The position numbers were made by a program, and so were the translations under genes. From Heliocidaris tuberculata (lineage: Eukaryota; Echinodermata; Echinoidea; Camarodonta; Echinometridae), in the NCBI GenBank assembly GCA_025618425.1, contig CM046847.1:16327766-16391765 (forward strand): a stretch of 64,000 nucleotides of DNA, in the 5' to 3' direction. The number at the start of each line of letters is the position of its first letter. The first letter of the stretch is position 1. Shown one piece after another: positions 33,786 to 44,773 of the stretch. The notes under the pieces are model-generated. The model was not told the origin of the DNA and made no database searches. It was given only the letters and a program-made list of their open reading frames with translations.

Positions 33786-34038
33786 CTGTTTTGTACTTGA
33801 TAGTATCGAAATTCCTTTCCTTCGTTAAATACCCTTTTGAATACCCTCTTTAATACCCTTTATGTTTATATGCACAAATACGCTTTTTGTTGCTTGCTTG
33901 TTTTATTGTCAGTATGCTGTTTTTGTACTTGATATTACCATGAAGCTACAAGTACTGAAATTACTTACCCTCTTGAATACCCTTTATGTTCTATATACAC
34001 AAATACGTTTTTTGTTGCTTGCTTGTTTTATTGTCAGC
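33786..34038. repeat. Tandem duplication, about 125-bp unit
   Basis: TTGTACTTGATA..., TGAATACCC, AATACCCTTTATGTT, CACAAATACG and TTGTTGCTTGCTTGTTTTAT occur in order twice, 125 bp apart. It may belong to the 5' region of the LINE that follows or to the flank. Confidence 0.75.
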
Positions 34039-34802
34039 AACAATCAATATATTTAGGAATTATTGTTGAATAGATCATTTGCCCTTAAAGGTCAAGCACG
34101 AATACACAACTCCGACCCACAGTTCCAGATTAATCAAAAGAGCCCCTTTCTTACTGAAGCATACCCCTACAAGTTTAAATACGCAACATTCACAATAAGC
34201 TGCTTTTGCCATCAATGATACAAGCGATCATCGACCCATCGGTTGTCTTTTGGTTCGACGGCCCATGGTCATGATGGTCAGTTAATGTTCACATTTATTA
34301 GTAAATTTGTATTAGTGCTTGACGTACAACGCATGACCTCTAAGCTTTCATCGATTGTTATTTGTTATTGTATCTGTCTTTGGTTATTTACTTTTGCCCA
34401 GCCAAATATCTGGTGCCTATCATCAAACCATTTCCTCATGTCAATTTATTACTTTGAGAACACAACGTGTATTTTAAACTCTTACTATTTCTAGATACTC
34501 ACTGTTAGATGCATGGCCTTGTCCTAAGACTCGTTTTATACAGTCTTTGCCTTTGCTTTGTTTTTGTTTGTTCGTTGCTTTTTTTTTTTTTAGTATTGTT
34601 TGTTTTTGTTTTTTTGTTTTTCGTTTTTGTTTTGTTTTTTGTTTTTTTAAAGTTATGTTCTCTTGTCTCTTAAATATGTGTTCTCTAAATGGTGTATTTA
34701 TGTACATTGTGACAGTATCCCTCCCTACCAGACCCTACTCCTACCCCTTTCCCCTCAGGTGGCCTAAGATCTATCTCATTACGGTGATGATAATCTTACA
34801 TA

Positions 34803-37800
34803 ATGGTAAATAACGGTAATAACGATAACATACCCGGTAATAACTTAACCAATGATGAATTCTTAGATGCCTTCCAAACGCTATTACATTCTCAAACTCG
34901 CAGTCCTGACACTAAATTTGTTAATGATATGATCACTACTCTAAACTCGAATGCCAAGGATTTTGATGTACATTTCGATGACAATGAACATGATAAAGCC
35001 AAATCATCCTCTTATTACTCTGAAAATCAATTTGTTTCACACTTTTTAAATATGGATAAGGCTGAGTTTTCTTTGTTTCATGCTAATATTAGAAGTATGA
35101 ATAGAAACTTCGAGTGTTTGCGTAATCTTCTTGATCGGCTTAGTTTTAAATGTTCAGTAATTGGCCTATCAGAAACATGGCTTTCAGATACCCCTAATTC
35201 TTTGTTTTCAATCCAGGGTTTTGACTTAATAGTGAATAATAGGACCAATAGAATAGGGGGCGGTGTTGCTCTATATATTTCCTCAGAATATAACTATAAT
35301 AATAGACCTGCTTTGAATTATGTGAATGATTCCATAGAAACACTTTTTGTAGAAATTGATTTTGTTAATAGAAAAAAATATCATTATTGGAGTCATATAT
35401 AGGCCTCCCAAATCTGGCCACAATGATTTTTTAATTAGCCTCCAAAATATTCTCTCAAACCCAATACTGCGGGGCAAGGATTGTTTTTTAATGGGTGATT
35501 TCAATGTTAATTTATTAAACTACGATTCTGATGCTTTCGTTCATGAATTCTATGGAACGCTTCTTACTTCCTCATTTATACCACTTATTTCTAAACCAAC
35601 TCGCATCGCGGAACAATCTTCCACCTTAATTGACAATATATTTAGTAACATGCATCCCTTTCCCCAAGCTGGCGTTGTAATATCAGACCTGACGGATCAC
35701 TTTCCCATATTTGCACATTTCCCCATCTTGCTGCAAACACAATACCCTTCTATAATATACAAACGGAATTTGTCTGAAGGAAATATTAACACATTTAAAG
35801 ACAGACTTAACATAGTAGATTGGAATGATATTTATGATATGACTGATGTAAATAGTTTTGAGGAATTTATGACTAAATTAACTAGTTTGTTTAATGAATG
35901 TTGTCCTATGAGAAAAGTTAATCTTCAAAATAGGAAAAGAATTCCAAAATCCCCATGGATAACACCAGGCTTATTAAGATCAATAAATAGGAAAATAATC
36001 TTTATTTGAAATATAAAGCGAATCCCACTAAAAGTTCTAAGTCGAAATATTTGAATTATAAAAATACATTGACAGGGTTACTACGTAAAGAAAAAAAGAT
36101 ATATTTTTCACGACAATTTATGAATTGTAACAAAGATGCTAAAAACACATGGAAATTAATCAATGAAGTTCTGAATAAACAGAAAAAGAAAAGTACTATT
36201 TCTAAGATACAAATTGATGAAAGAACTATTAAGGAGTTACAAGATATTGTTGATCACTTCAATGATTATTTTGTTGAAATAGGTCCAAATTTAGCAAGTA
36301 AGATACCAAACTGTGATAGAAAATTTTATGATTACTTACAAAACCCTAACCCTAATTCTATGTTTTTTACTCCTGTAAATGAAGGTGAAGTTCTTGATAT
36401 TGTTAACAATTTTATGAGTAAACGCAGTTGTGGACATGATGGTCTGGATAATTTTATAATTAAAAAAATTATAGCAAGTATTGTTGAACCATTCACTTAT
36501 ATATGTAATCTATCTCTGAGCACAGGTGTTTTTCCAAACAAAATGAAATTAGCCAAAATAATCCCTATTTTTAAAAAGGGTAACCCCTTATCGTTGTCAA
36601 ACTACAGGCCAATATCTTTGTTAACCACCTTTTCCAAAATACTTGAAAAAGCAGTTTTTACTCGTACAATGGCTTTTTTGAATAATAATGATATTTTACA
36701 TGAATCTCAGTTCGGGTTTAGAAAACACCATAATACAACACATGCTCTCCTGTCTCTAATTAATAATATTACAAGTTCTATTGATAATGGTACCCACACA
36801 ATAGGAATGTTCTTAGACTTCTCTAAGGCATTCGACACTATAGATCATGAAATTCTCTTAAGCAAACTTTCACATTATGGCATTAGGGGCATTGTTTCAG
36901 ACTGGTTTCGAAATTATTTATACGAACGACAGCAATATGTCTGTATTGAAAATTGCATGTCGCATTTAAGAAATATTAATTGTGGTGTTCCACAGGGTTC
37001 TATTCTAGGCCCTTTACTTTTTATTTTGTATATAAATGACTTTCATAGATCATCAAATTCATTGACTTTTATTATGTATGCAGATGACACTAATCTATTT
37101 TTTTCGCATAAAAGCCTAGAAACTTTATGTAATGTGATTAATTCGGAACTGGATTCAGTTGCAATATGGATTAAGGCTAATAAGTTATCACTAAATCTAG
37201 AAAAAACAAATTACATGTTATTTAGTAATATTTTTAACGAACTACCTCATCCGATTTTAATAGATAATACACAAATACAGAAGGTGATTGAAACAAAATT
37301 TCTAGGCACAATAATAGATAATAAACTTTCATGGAAGCATCATATTGATAATGTATGTAAATTGATATCCAGAAACATTGGTATGATTAATAAACTCAAA
37401 TGGTCTTTTCCGCCAAATATTCTTTTATCACTATACTCCAGACTGGTTTTACCATATCTTAATTATGGAATATTAGCATGGGGAAACAGTGCGGCATGCC
37501 TGTTAGACAGAGTTTTTTTATTACAGAAAAAGGCTATGCGAATTATAAGTAATGTTAATTATCACCACCACACAGATGGTCTGTTTCACTCTAATAATGT
37601 ACTAAAAATTTATGATATTTATCGCCTCAATCTTGCTGTACTTATGTTTCAGTATCATAACCACGAATTGCCCACTGTCTTCAATAATATATTTACAGTA
37701 AATAACGAAATCCATCATTATCCCACTAGACAAATAAATCTGTATCACTTGCCAAGAACTCGTACAGCATTAACCCAGAATACTTTTTCATTTACTGCTC

Positions 37801-37904
37801 CTAAATTTTGGAATTCCCTCCCTTTAAATATACGAGACAGTATAAGTTTAAGTACGTTCAAACGTAAATTGAAAAAATCACTAATTGCTTTTTATGAACA
37901 TTGA
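34803..37904 (+). pseudogene. LINE ORF2: APE endonuclease plus reverse transcriptase, two frameshifts
   Basis: The reading frame is in three pieces: 34803-35402, 35356-36009 and 36006-37904. Endonuclease motifs in order are HANIRS (near 35080), SETWL (near 35170), YRPP (35400), GDFNVN (35493), TLIDNIF (35625) and SDLTDH (35685), so all catalytic positions are present. Reverse transcriptase motifs are IPIFKKG (36563), SNYRPISLL (36595), QFGFRKH (36711), FLDFSKAFD (36813), GVPQGSILGPLLF (36985), YADD (37078) and FLGTIIDNKLSW (37300). The C-terminal region carries FWNSLP near 37808 and ends in FYEH. The first frameshift is at the A7 run near 35371-35377; the second is one missing A in GGAAAATAAT near 35990. 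Both are in A runs, so they may be sequencing errors. With them corrected, the element would look capable of encoding its enzyme. Confidence 0.92.
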
Positions 37905-38565
37905 TCCCTCAGTGATCCTGATGACGACAGTTGTTTACCTGTGTAGCAAAATCTAAAGACGAAATGAAACCTTCAAGATCTTGTCCCTTTCCCACCCTCC
38001 CGTCCTAACCCCCACCTGTCACTTTGTCATTCTTGTTCCGTCTTTTGTAAAGTTTACTTCTTTAAAACTTTACTATTTTCCTATTACTATTTCCAGCTTT
38101 TTGTGTTTACAATATTTCTCAGTGCTTTCTCTTCTATAGCAAGTGTGTTATGTCTATAATTTGTTTGCTTTCCAAGGCCATGTATCTGTCTTCTTCTTTT
38201 TTCCCTTTTATTGGGCATTTTATGCATGATTGCCCAGTCTAGTTCTTTTTATGTACTGTATTCATGCTTCATCTTTTTGCCAGGGACCAGCGCTTCTACA
38301 AGCTTTGCTTCTAAGCTGGTCTCTGTTTTCATTCTCATTTTCATAAAATAAATCTTAAGTAGTCTTCATTGATGTTACTTTTTTTTCTCTCACAACTCAA
38401 ACTTTAATGCACTTTGTTTTGCTTGTAATGATCGAAAAATGTTTATGCACTAAGTTGTGTTGTCAATTATTTTGAATATTGTCAGATTCATAATACTTAT
38501 TGTTATATACTTTGAAAAATGAAAATGTAATGAAATAAAATCTAAATCTGAATCTGAATCTGAAC
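34803..38565 (+). mobile_element. Nearly full-length CR1-like non-LTR retrotransposon
   Basis: Holds an endonuclease/reverse-transcriptase reading frame (34803-37904), a 3' UTR of about 640 bp rich in T and C, and a terminal (TCTGAA)n tail at about 38541-38565. It moves by target-primed reverse transcription. The 5' boundary is uncertain and may lie some hundreds of bases upstream of 34803 (34240-34800 is T-rich, 5'-UTR-like). No separate ORF1 was recognised. No target duplication was found, as is common for CR1. The 50-kb element is a diverged relative. Confidence 0.9.
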
Positions 38566-38569
38566 ATTA

Positions 38570-39385
38570 CATTACGGTAGATTGGGTAGAAACCTATGGT
38601 AGAAACACTCAAAACGAGTTTAGTTAGTATTAGCTAACTAGCGATATAGCGGGCACCGTGACTTCCGACCAATCATGTATCAAAGACGTGCGGCTGCGCA
38701 CGCCAAGATCTGCCCAATAGTATAGCGTAGGTACGAGCTCATTTCATTTTGATGATCACGTCACGTCAGTTCGCAGCTAGCTCAGCCCAGCTGCATAATA
38801 TACGCATGCGCATAATCGTAGTGTGGCTAGAATTGGAAAATGCAAACAAAACTCGTTCAATCGACATTTCGGCCCGGGCATTTCGGTTGTTAATTTGGTG
38901 CGGCGAGGAAGACTGAGAGTTTCATAAGAGTCTAACTTTTTTTAATACGTTTGGCGGAGGTTTTCTTATGTAGCGGGAGATTTACATGTTTGGCGGGAGG
39001 AAGGGCGTGGTGGCGGGAGTCTCCCGCTTTGACGCTGGAAGGACGGCGGGAGAATTAGCGTCGTGGCGTGAGACTCCCTCCAAATGCGGGAGGGTTGACA
39101 GCCCTGAAATTTCATTCAAAATAGAGATATTTTTCAGAATAAGGGATTTTTCAATCAATTATTGAATCGTTTTCATGGTTTCATGTAAAAATAAGATATT
39201 ATTTACGTTTTTTGCCTCATTTTATGATCTGCTGCCCTCCCCCTTTAATTGTTCTCTGTGTCAAATAGTGTGGAGAACATGCGCGTAGTCCCACGCGCAT
39301 TTTAATGCGCCTAACTGTACACGTTCGGTAATACCACCCTGTTCGGAAATACAATCCTTGAATATACTAAAAAAGCGGGCAACAT
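38570..39385. other. Non-coding, includes GGCGGGAG repeats
   Basis: From 38950 to 39115 GGCGGGAG-type units precede an inverted AGGGCTGTCAAC end. At about 39285-39360 there is a diverged piece of family B (GTACACGTTCGGTAATAC, GTTCGGAAATACAATCCTTG). Confidence 0.55.
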
Positions 39386-39419
39386 TTATATAATATTGAA
39401 TGGCCTTGAGTGGGATACA

Positions 39420-40229
39420 CCCGGGGGGGGGGGGGGGGGTCTGTCCTCATTGCAAGGGGGGTATCAGGCGTGACCAGAGACTCGCCAAAAGCACCCTAAA
39501 CAAGTATTAACGTGATGCAAAAAATACACCCTAAATAAGTATCATTACGTGTAATTTGCTACCCTAAGTAAGTAATCAGTTTTTGTAAACCCCTAAGCAA
39601 GTAATAACCAGTTTTTCCTACCCCTAAGCAAATAACAACAATTTTGTATACCCTAAGCAAGAATTCGCTCCAAGGTCCAGGGCCCAATGTTTTTTTTTTC
39701 TTTTTTTGGTTTTTTTTTTGTTGTTGTTGTTTGTTTGACGTATGGTCTGGGGATCGCGCTAACTCGGCACTAGGGCGAACTCGGCACTGCGAGGCGACTG
39801 TGTTTCAAGAGTTAAGTCCACGCTAACACCGTCTCAACACAAGTACTTTGCGATCAATTCAACTCTGTGCGCGATTTCCCCCCAAGGCCGAGTTCGCCCT
39901 AGTGCCGAGTTAGCCCGCGAATAATGATCCAGTTTATGTTGATTTATGCAAAACAGGCTATGACGTCAGCTTCAGCTAAAAATGGTGATTTTAACTTGGT
40001 TTAGTGTTGAATGACCCTAAGTACGTAAGTTGATTTTTCATGACCCTAAATGCGTAAATCATCACTTTGAAAAAGATACCCTTTTTCTTGATTTTTGGTG
40101 ATTTTGAGACCCTATTCACGTTTCGTACGTAACGTGCCCGATCTTGAAAAACAACCCTTTTTACGTGATTTTTTGGTCGCGCCTGATACCCCCCTTGCAA
40201 TGAGGACAGACCCCCCCCCCCCCCCCGGG
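39420..40229. mobile_element. CCCGGGGG-ended element, 810 bp, inserted in family A
   Basis: The ends are CCCGGGG with G/C runs, followed by TCTGTCCTCATTGCAAGGGG and TATCAGGCG, mirrored at the right end over about 48 bp. Flanks are GGGATACA at 39412-39419 and 40230-40237, whereas intact family A copies have one GGGATACA, so this is an 8-bp target duplication. Inside are repeats of ACCCTAAGCAAGTAA type (39500-39665) and of GACCCTAAGTACGTAAG type (40012-40060) in the same direction, and a nested hairpin at 39748-39918. Same end structure as 33144-33527. No coding capacity. Confidence 0.9.
39748..39918. mobile_element. Hairpin element nested in 39420-40229
   Basis: The arms GCTAACTCGGCACTAGGGCG plus AACTCGGC face the exact inverse ending near 39918. 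About 170 bp. Within a G-run-ended element that itself interrupts family A, so the third level of nesting. Confidence 0.7.
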
Positions 40230-40587
40230 GGGATACAAGGATATATCGCACGAGCTATGAGCATATTTCACGAGTCGGCACGACGAGTGAAATATTTTCA
40301 AAGCGAGTACGATATATCCTTGTGTCCCACGAAAGAAAAGCCATTCAATATTATTATTATTAATTTTATGATACCTAGTTCCTCAATTTTCACCATTACA
40401 TGTCCTTATATTTTTGTATTGACTTAGACATAAAACACAATTAACACAGGTAGAAAAACATTTTTGTCCTTACCCAAGCACTTTGCAAGAGCTGCGCGCA
40501 TACATCCATTGTCTTAACCTTTGCCTATTTAAGCGCGTATTCACTTTTTTACGCCTCACGCGCACCCCAAACCATGAGATATGGAGA

Positions 40588-40922
40588 TTTATAAAACGGG
40601 TTCAAGAATGTAGCCATCCTGATTGGTCAAATAACACCACGTGACCGTGCAAAAAAAAGCACTAACGCACGGCGAGGGGACTAACGCACGGCTAATCCGG
40701 ATCAAACACTAAGATTGTAAGAAAACACTAAGATTGTAGACCCGTTTTATAAAACTATTAATACATGGTTGTGAGTTCGTGCATTAGTGCGATCCAGCAA
40801 CACGCAGGTTTTTATCGTGGTGTCTAACACACTCGGCTACGCCTCGTGTGTTAGTACACCGCGATAAAAACCTTTGTGTTGCCAGATCGCACTAACGCAC
40901 TCCCAACCATGTATTAATAGTA
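40588..40922. mobile_element. Double-hairpin insertion in family A copy 4
   Basis: The first inverted pair is TTTATAAAACGGGT (40588) with ACCCGTTTTATAAAA (40740-40754). The second, 40757-40920, is a near-perfect palindrome with arms of about 75 bp (TTAATACATGGTTG, GATC-GCACTAA and GGTTTTTATCG blocks, centre near 40840 at CTCGGCTACGCCTCG). It replaces a few bases between GGAGAT and ATATTGCACGG of family A. No coding capacity. Confidence 0.7.
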
Positions 40923-41064
40923 TAATATTGCACGGTCATCCGGGTACTTTTACACAAACCATGAGATATTGTTTTAAAATTGCACGGTCATCCGGGTATT
41001 CATGCGCAAACCATGAGATACGCAAATTTTTCTGGTCGCCTGAAAACCCTTCATACAAATAATA

Positions 41065-42104
41065 ATTATATAATATTGAATGGCCTTGAGTGGGATACAA
41101 GGATATATCGCACGAGCTATGAGCATATTTCACGAGTCGGCACGACGAGTGAAATATTTTCAAAGCGAGTACGATATATCCTTGTGTCCCACGAAAGAAA
41201 AGCCATTCAATATTATTATTATTAATTGTATGATACCTAGTTCCTCAATTTTCACCATTATATGTCCTTATGTTTTTGTATTGACTTCGACATAAAACAC
41301 AGGTAGAAAAACATTTTTGTCCTTACCCAAGCATCTTGCAAGAGCTGCGCGCATACATCCATTGTCTTAACCTTTGCGTATTTAAGCGCGTATTCACTTT
41401 TTTACGCGTCACGCGCATCCCAAACCATGAGATATGGAGATATATTGCACGGTCATCCGGGTACTTTTACACAAACCATGAGATATTGTTTTAAAATTGC
41501 ACGGTCATCCGGGTACTCTTGCGCAAACCATGAGATACGCCAATTTTTCTGGTCGCCTGAAAACCCTTCATACAAATAATAATTATATAATATTGAATGG
41601 CCTTGAGTGGGATACAAGGATATATCGCACGAGCTATGAGCATATTTCACGAGTCGGCACGACGAGTGAAATATTTTCAAAGCGAGTACGATATATCCTT
41701 GTGTCCCACGAAAGAAAAGCCATTCAATATTATTATTATTAATTGTATGATACCTAGTTCCTCAATTTTCACCATTACATGTCCTTATGTTTTTGTATGG
41801 ACTTCGACATAAAACACACGGAGAAAATCATTTTTGTCCTTACCCAAGCATCTGCAAGAGCTGCGCACATACATCCATTGTCCTAACCTTTGCGTATTTA
41901 AGCGCGTATTCACTTTTTTACGCGTCACGCGAACCCCAAACCATGAGATATGGAGATATATTGCACGGTCATCCGGGTACTTTTACACAAACCATGAGAT
42001 ATTGTTTTAAAATTGCACGGTCATCCGGGTACTCATGCGCAAACCATGAGATACGCCAGTTTTTCTGGTCGCCTGAAAACCCTTCATACAAATAATAATT
42101 TGCT
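41065..42104 (+). repeat. Tandem family A units 5 and 6, 517-bp period
   Basis: Two nearly identical units (41065-41581 and 41582-42104) in direct tandem, continuing copy 4. Each contains a hairpin core of about 145 bp (first strand ATATTGAATGGCCTTGAG, GGATATATCGCACGAGC, TATTTCACGAGTCGG; second strand the inverse), then a tail with ATTGCACGGTCATCCGGG twice. High identity suggests recent duplication or homogenisation. A 71-codon ORF recurs in every unit but is derived from the hairpin. Confidence 0.95.
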
Positions 42105-42480
42105 ATATTCCACCCTTTCTTGTCAGTGCGCTTTTAATCAAAGTGCATAAACGCGCAGTATTGTGTACGCGTTAAAGTGTACAAAGGTTTAAACAATGGA
42201 TACGCACGGTATTAATTTACGTCACAATTGATTGGCCCAGATTACATATCTGTATGAATAACCTGAGATCAGAAGGACTGACAGGCAAGCGCAAACAGAC
42301 GTGTTTGTAATTGCTACAAAATAGGCATATAGATGATATAGAGTCTAGGTAATAATAATAATATTGAATGGCTCTACTTTCGGTGAATATCGAAAATATT
42401 GCCCTTAAATGAACCATATTGCCCTCGTCTTCGACTCGGGGCAATATGATTCTGTTGCGGGCAACCCTCAATATATTCTG
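42105..42480. repeat. Repeat R2, uninterrupted copy
   Basis: Matches 13290-13837 without the insertion found there. It follows directly after the last family A unit and shares with family A the ATATTGAATGGC motif (42360). Confidence 0.8.
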
Positions 42481-44420
42481 ATATCCCCGTCAAGCCAGTC
42501 AATATTATGTAATTATTATTATATATTTCTTAATCATATCATACTGGGTGAGGTTTTCGTCTAGAAATGCATTGATTCGCTATGTTTACTGTATTGTCCA
42601 CCTGCACTACCACGTTCTGTGTAGACCATGTCCTACTACGCTGGTCATTGACGACGAAGCGTATAATATCGGATACGCAATCGCTCAATTAGGAGAGTGG
42701 CACTCGGAGAATGTAGGCTGTTGTGCATTCTTTTCATTCCTGACCCAGGCAACCGGTCAGTGGTCCACTACAGAACTTTGGCCTTTGTATGGATAAGGGA
42801 CCATGGGGGTTGGGGGTATCCAGAGTTTGATATAAGGGGCGGAGAACCATGCATGTCAATATGCGAGTGGGATTGTGCTCCCGTATGACAACTCGAAGCT
42901 TTGACATTAATTTTGTGTAGATTTAGAGCCAATGAAACAATTGAATACATAAAAGGAAGAAGGGCCCAAGTCCAACAATTCTTGAGTTATCAAGAAAAAA
43001 CTGATTATTTTTATAGTCTATGTTTAAGAGACAGAATGTTTTCATCTTCATGTATCAAATGATTTTTATTCATGTATAAATGATTCCATCAAGATTTTTA
43101 AAAATCTTCCCTTTGAACTCTTCTCTTTATAACTTAAAAAACTATTTTGATAGACTAAGGCCCTTCTTCCTCTCATGTATATGCAATCATTTTGAAAATT
43201 AATGTAGGTATTATTGTGCTGTCTTGTATGGATGAGAGAGTGTGAGGGAGATGTGCCCCATTAGAGCGACTCATAGCGTAGAAGATTCAAGTTGATTGAA
43301 TAGGCATATAACTCATTTTGAATCCTTGACTGTATATGTTACATTAAACTGGATGATATAAATCATGACTAGAAAGTGAGCATGCGCTTGGTGGAAGAGC
43401 ATTTCAAGCATGTTCATCTTCATACCACCATCCCATCTCTCTCTCTCTCTCTCTCTCTAGCATGGCTAGTGGCGTAGCAAGGCCCAGTCACTGGGAGAGG
43501 GTGTGTGGTCTGAGAAGGAACTGAAGCAACCAAGCACATGAGGGTCTGGGAGGGGCTGTCATCTATTTCTCGTGTCCTCGATTTTTTCACCTCTGTCCTT
43601 CTCTTTCCCTCCCCTTCAACCCCCCCCCCCATCTCTCTTCCCTTCTTCTTACTCTCCCTCTCCTCTCCCCTCCCCGTCTCATTCTTTCTTTCTTTTTTCT
43701 TTATGAAATTGTTTGTCATTTGATAGGGGCGTCCCCAATGCCCCAATCAGCGCCATGCCAACCCCCCCCCCCCCCAATTTTGCGTCATTTTATCTGTCTG
43801 ACATCATTATACATGACTTTGTATAGGCCCCCTATTCAAAATGTATTTTTCCTTCCAAATTGGTATTTGAGCTAATATAGAAAATCAATTCAGTATAAAT
43901 ATAAGCTAAATATAACCCACAAAAAAAAAACCCACCACCCCCCCCCCCCCCAAACAGAGTAAAATATTTCTGAAAAATCAAATTTGTAGATGATTCTGTC
44001 CCCTTGGATTGATGTACATTAACTTTGTGCAGACAAACAAAAGAAGCAAATTCTCTTTCGATAGACTAATGATAATGATTTTGCTCTAAACTTTCTTTTA
44101 CGCGATTGAGCAAAATCATTGTGCAATTTTCAACATTCTTGTCCATAATTTTAACTTCAGTACCTTAACAGGGTGCATTATATTAAGCATGGGATGAATA
44201 AAGAAAGTTGTCAAGGAAAAACAATGATACAAACGTTGATACGCAGGGGGGAAATTGAGAGGGAGTGGGAGGGAGGGGGAGGGGGATAGAGCGGGATAGA
44301 GAGAGAGAGAGCGTATAAATATATAAGAGACTTGGCATAACAACAGATGAGGAGAAGGAGTATTTTTTTTTTCCTTTGATGGGACAGTTTGATCGCCCTG
44401 GGAAACCTGGGAGAACATAG
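42481..44420. other. Mostly unique sequence, no supported exon
   Basis: Two overlapping ORFs at 42548-42888 are not low-complexity but neither resembles a known protein. (CT)n at 43434-43458, C runs near 43620, 43762 and 43940, and GA-rich sequence near 44255-44315 are also present. Confidence 0.4.
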
Positions 44421-44596
44421 CTGTCACAGCGGTTCTGTCATGTGTGATTGTATTTGCATATAATAATGTGAATGATGATGGAGTTTGCTTACGTCACAAG
44501 CAACTACATGCACCAGATGTTCATGTAGATAGTTCACGAATGATGGGTATGAATGGAAGTCATGGCCAATTTTTGCCACTCTCCACCCAGATGTAA
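44421..44596 (+). CDS. Possible terminal exon with short hydrophobic segment
   Basis: A CATAG acceptor-like site (44416-44420) opens a phase-1 frame reading AVTAVLSCVIVFAY, then NNVNDDGVCLRHK and a 40-residue hydrophilic tail, with a stop at 44594-44596. Layout and phase resemble the exons at 2009 and 9127, but the hydrophobic segment is only about 14-16 residues and the pyrimidine tract is weak. A chance frame is equally likely. Confidence 0.15.
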
Positions 44597-44619
44597 ATGG
44601 GTACCCGATATGCTAGAGC

Positions 44620-44730
44620 GCTACATATTTGGCCGCTCGGCTATGACCGGGGTAATAATATTGGAGCGCCATAGCGCCATTGGAGCGCTATACAAGAAGC
44701 CACCATTATTATTATTATTATTATTAATCG
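44620..44730 (+). mobile_element. LINE 3' tail with ATT microsatellite
   Basis: GGAGCGCTATACAAGAAGCC running into (ATT)n at 44704-44727 is the layout of CR1/L2 3' ends. Only the last tens of bases are recognisable. Confidence 0.45.
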
Positions 44731-44773
44731 CTTCCTAATTAACGAGTCATTTATCACAATACACACCCGAGCC

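Larger units (their letters stand above)
39386..41060 (+). repeat. Family A repeat copy 4, interrupted twice
   Basis: The start (ATATAATATTGAATGG to GGGATACA, 39386-39419) is split from the rest by the element at 39420-40229. The body continues at 40230-40588. A second insertion (about 40588-40924) separates the final part, GCACGGTCATCCGGG twice to TTCATACAAATAATAATT (40925-41062). Tandem units follow directly. Confidence 0.9.

Noticed and set aside
17377..41812. A 71-codon ORF starting MALSGIQGYIARAM that recurs in every family A copy.
   Set aside because: It is read straight through the hairpin core of a repeat. Its conservation follows from DNA repeat identity, the inverted copy gives a similar frame, and the peptide resembles no family I know.
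42548..42888. Two overlapping ORFs of 60-80 codons in unique, non-low-complexity sequence.
   Set aside because: No convincing splice sites, start context or family resemblance. Kept only as a note in the region entry.
43467..43800. A hAT-like start AGTGGCGTAGCAAGG.
   Set aside because: No matching inverted end or target duplication could be found, so no element was delimited.
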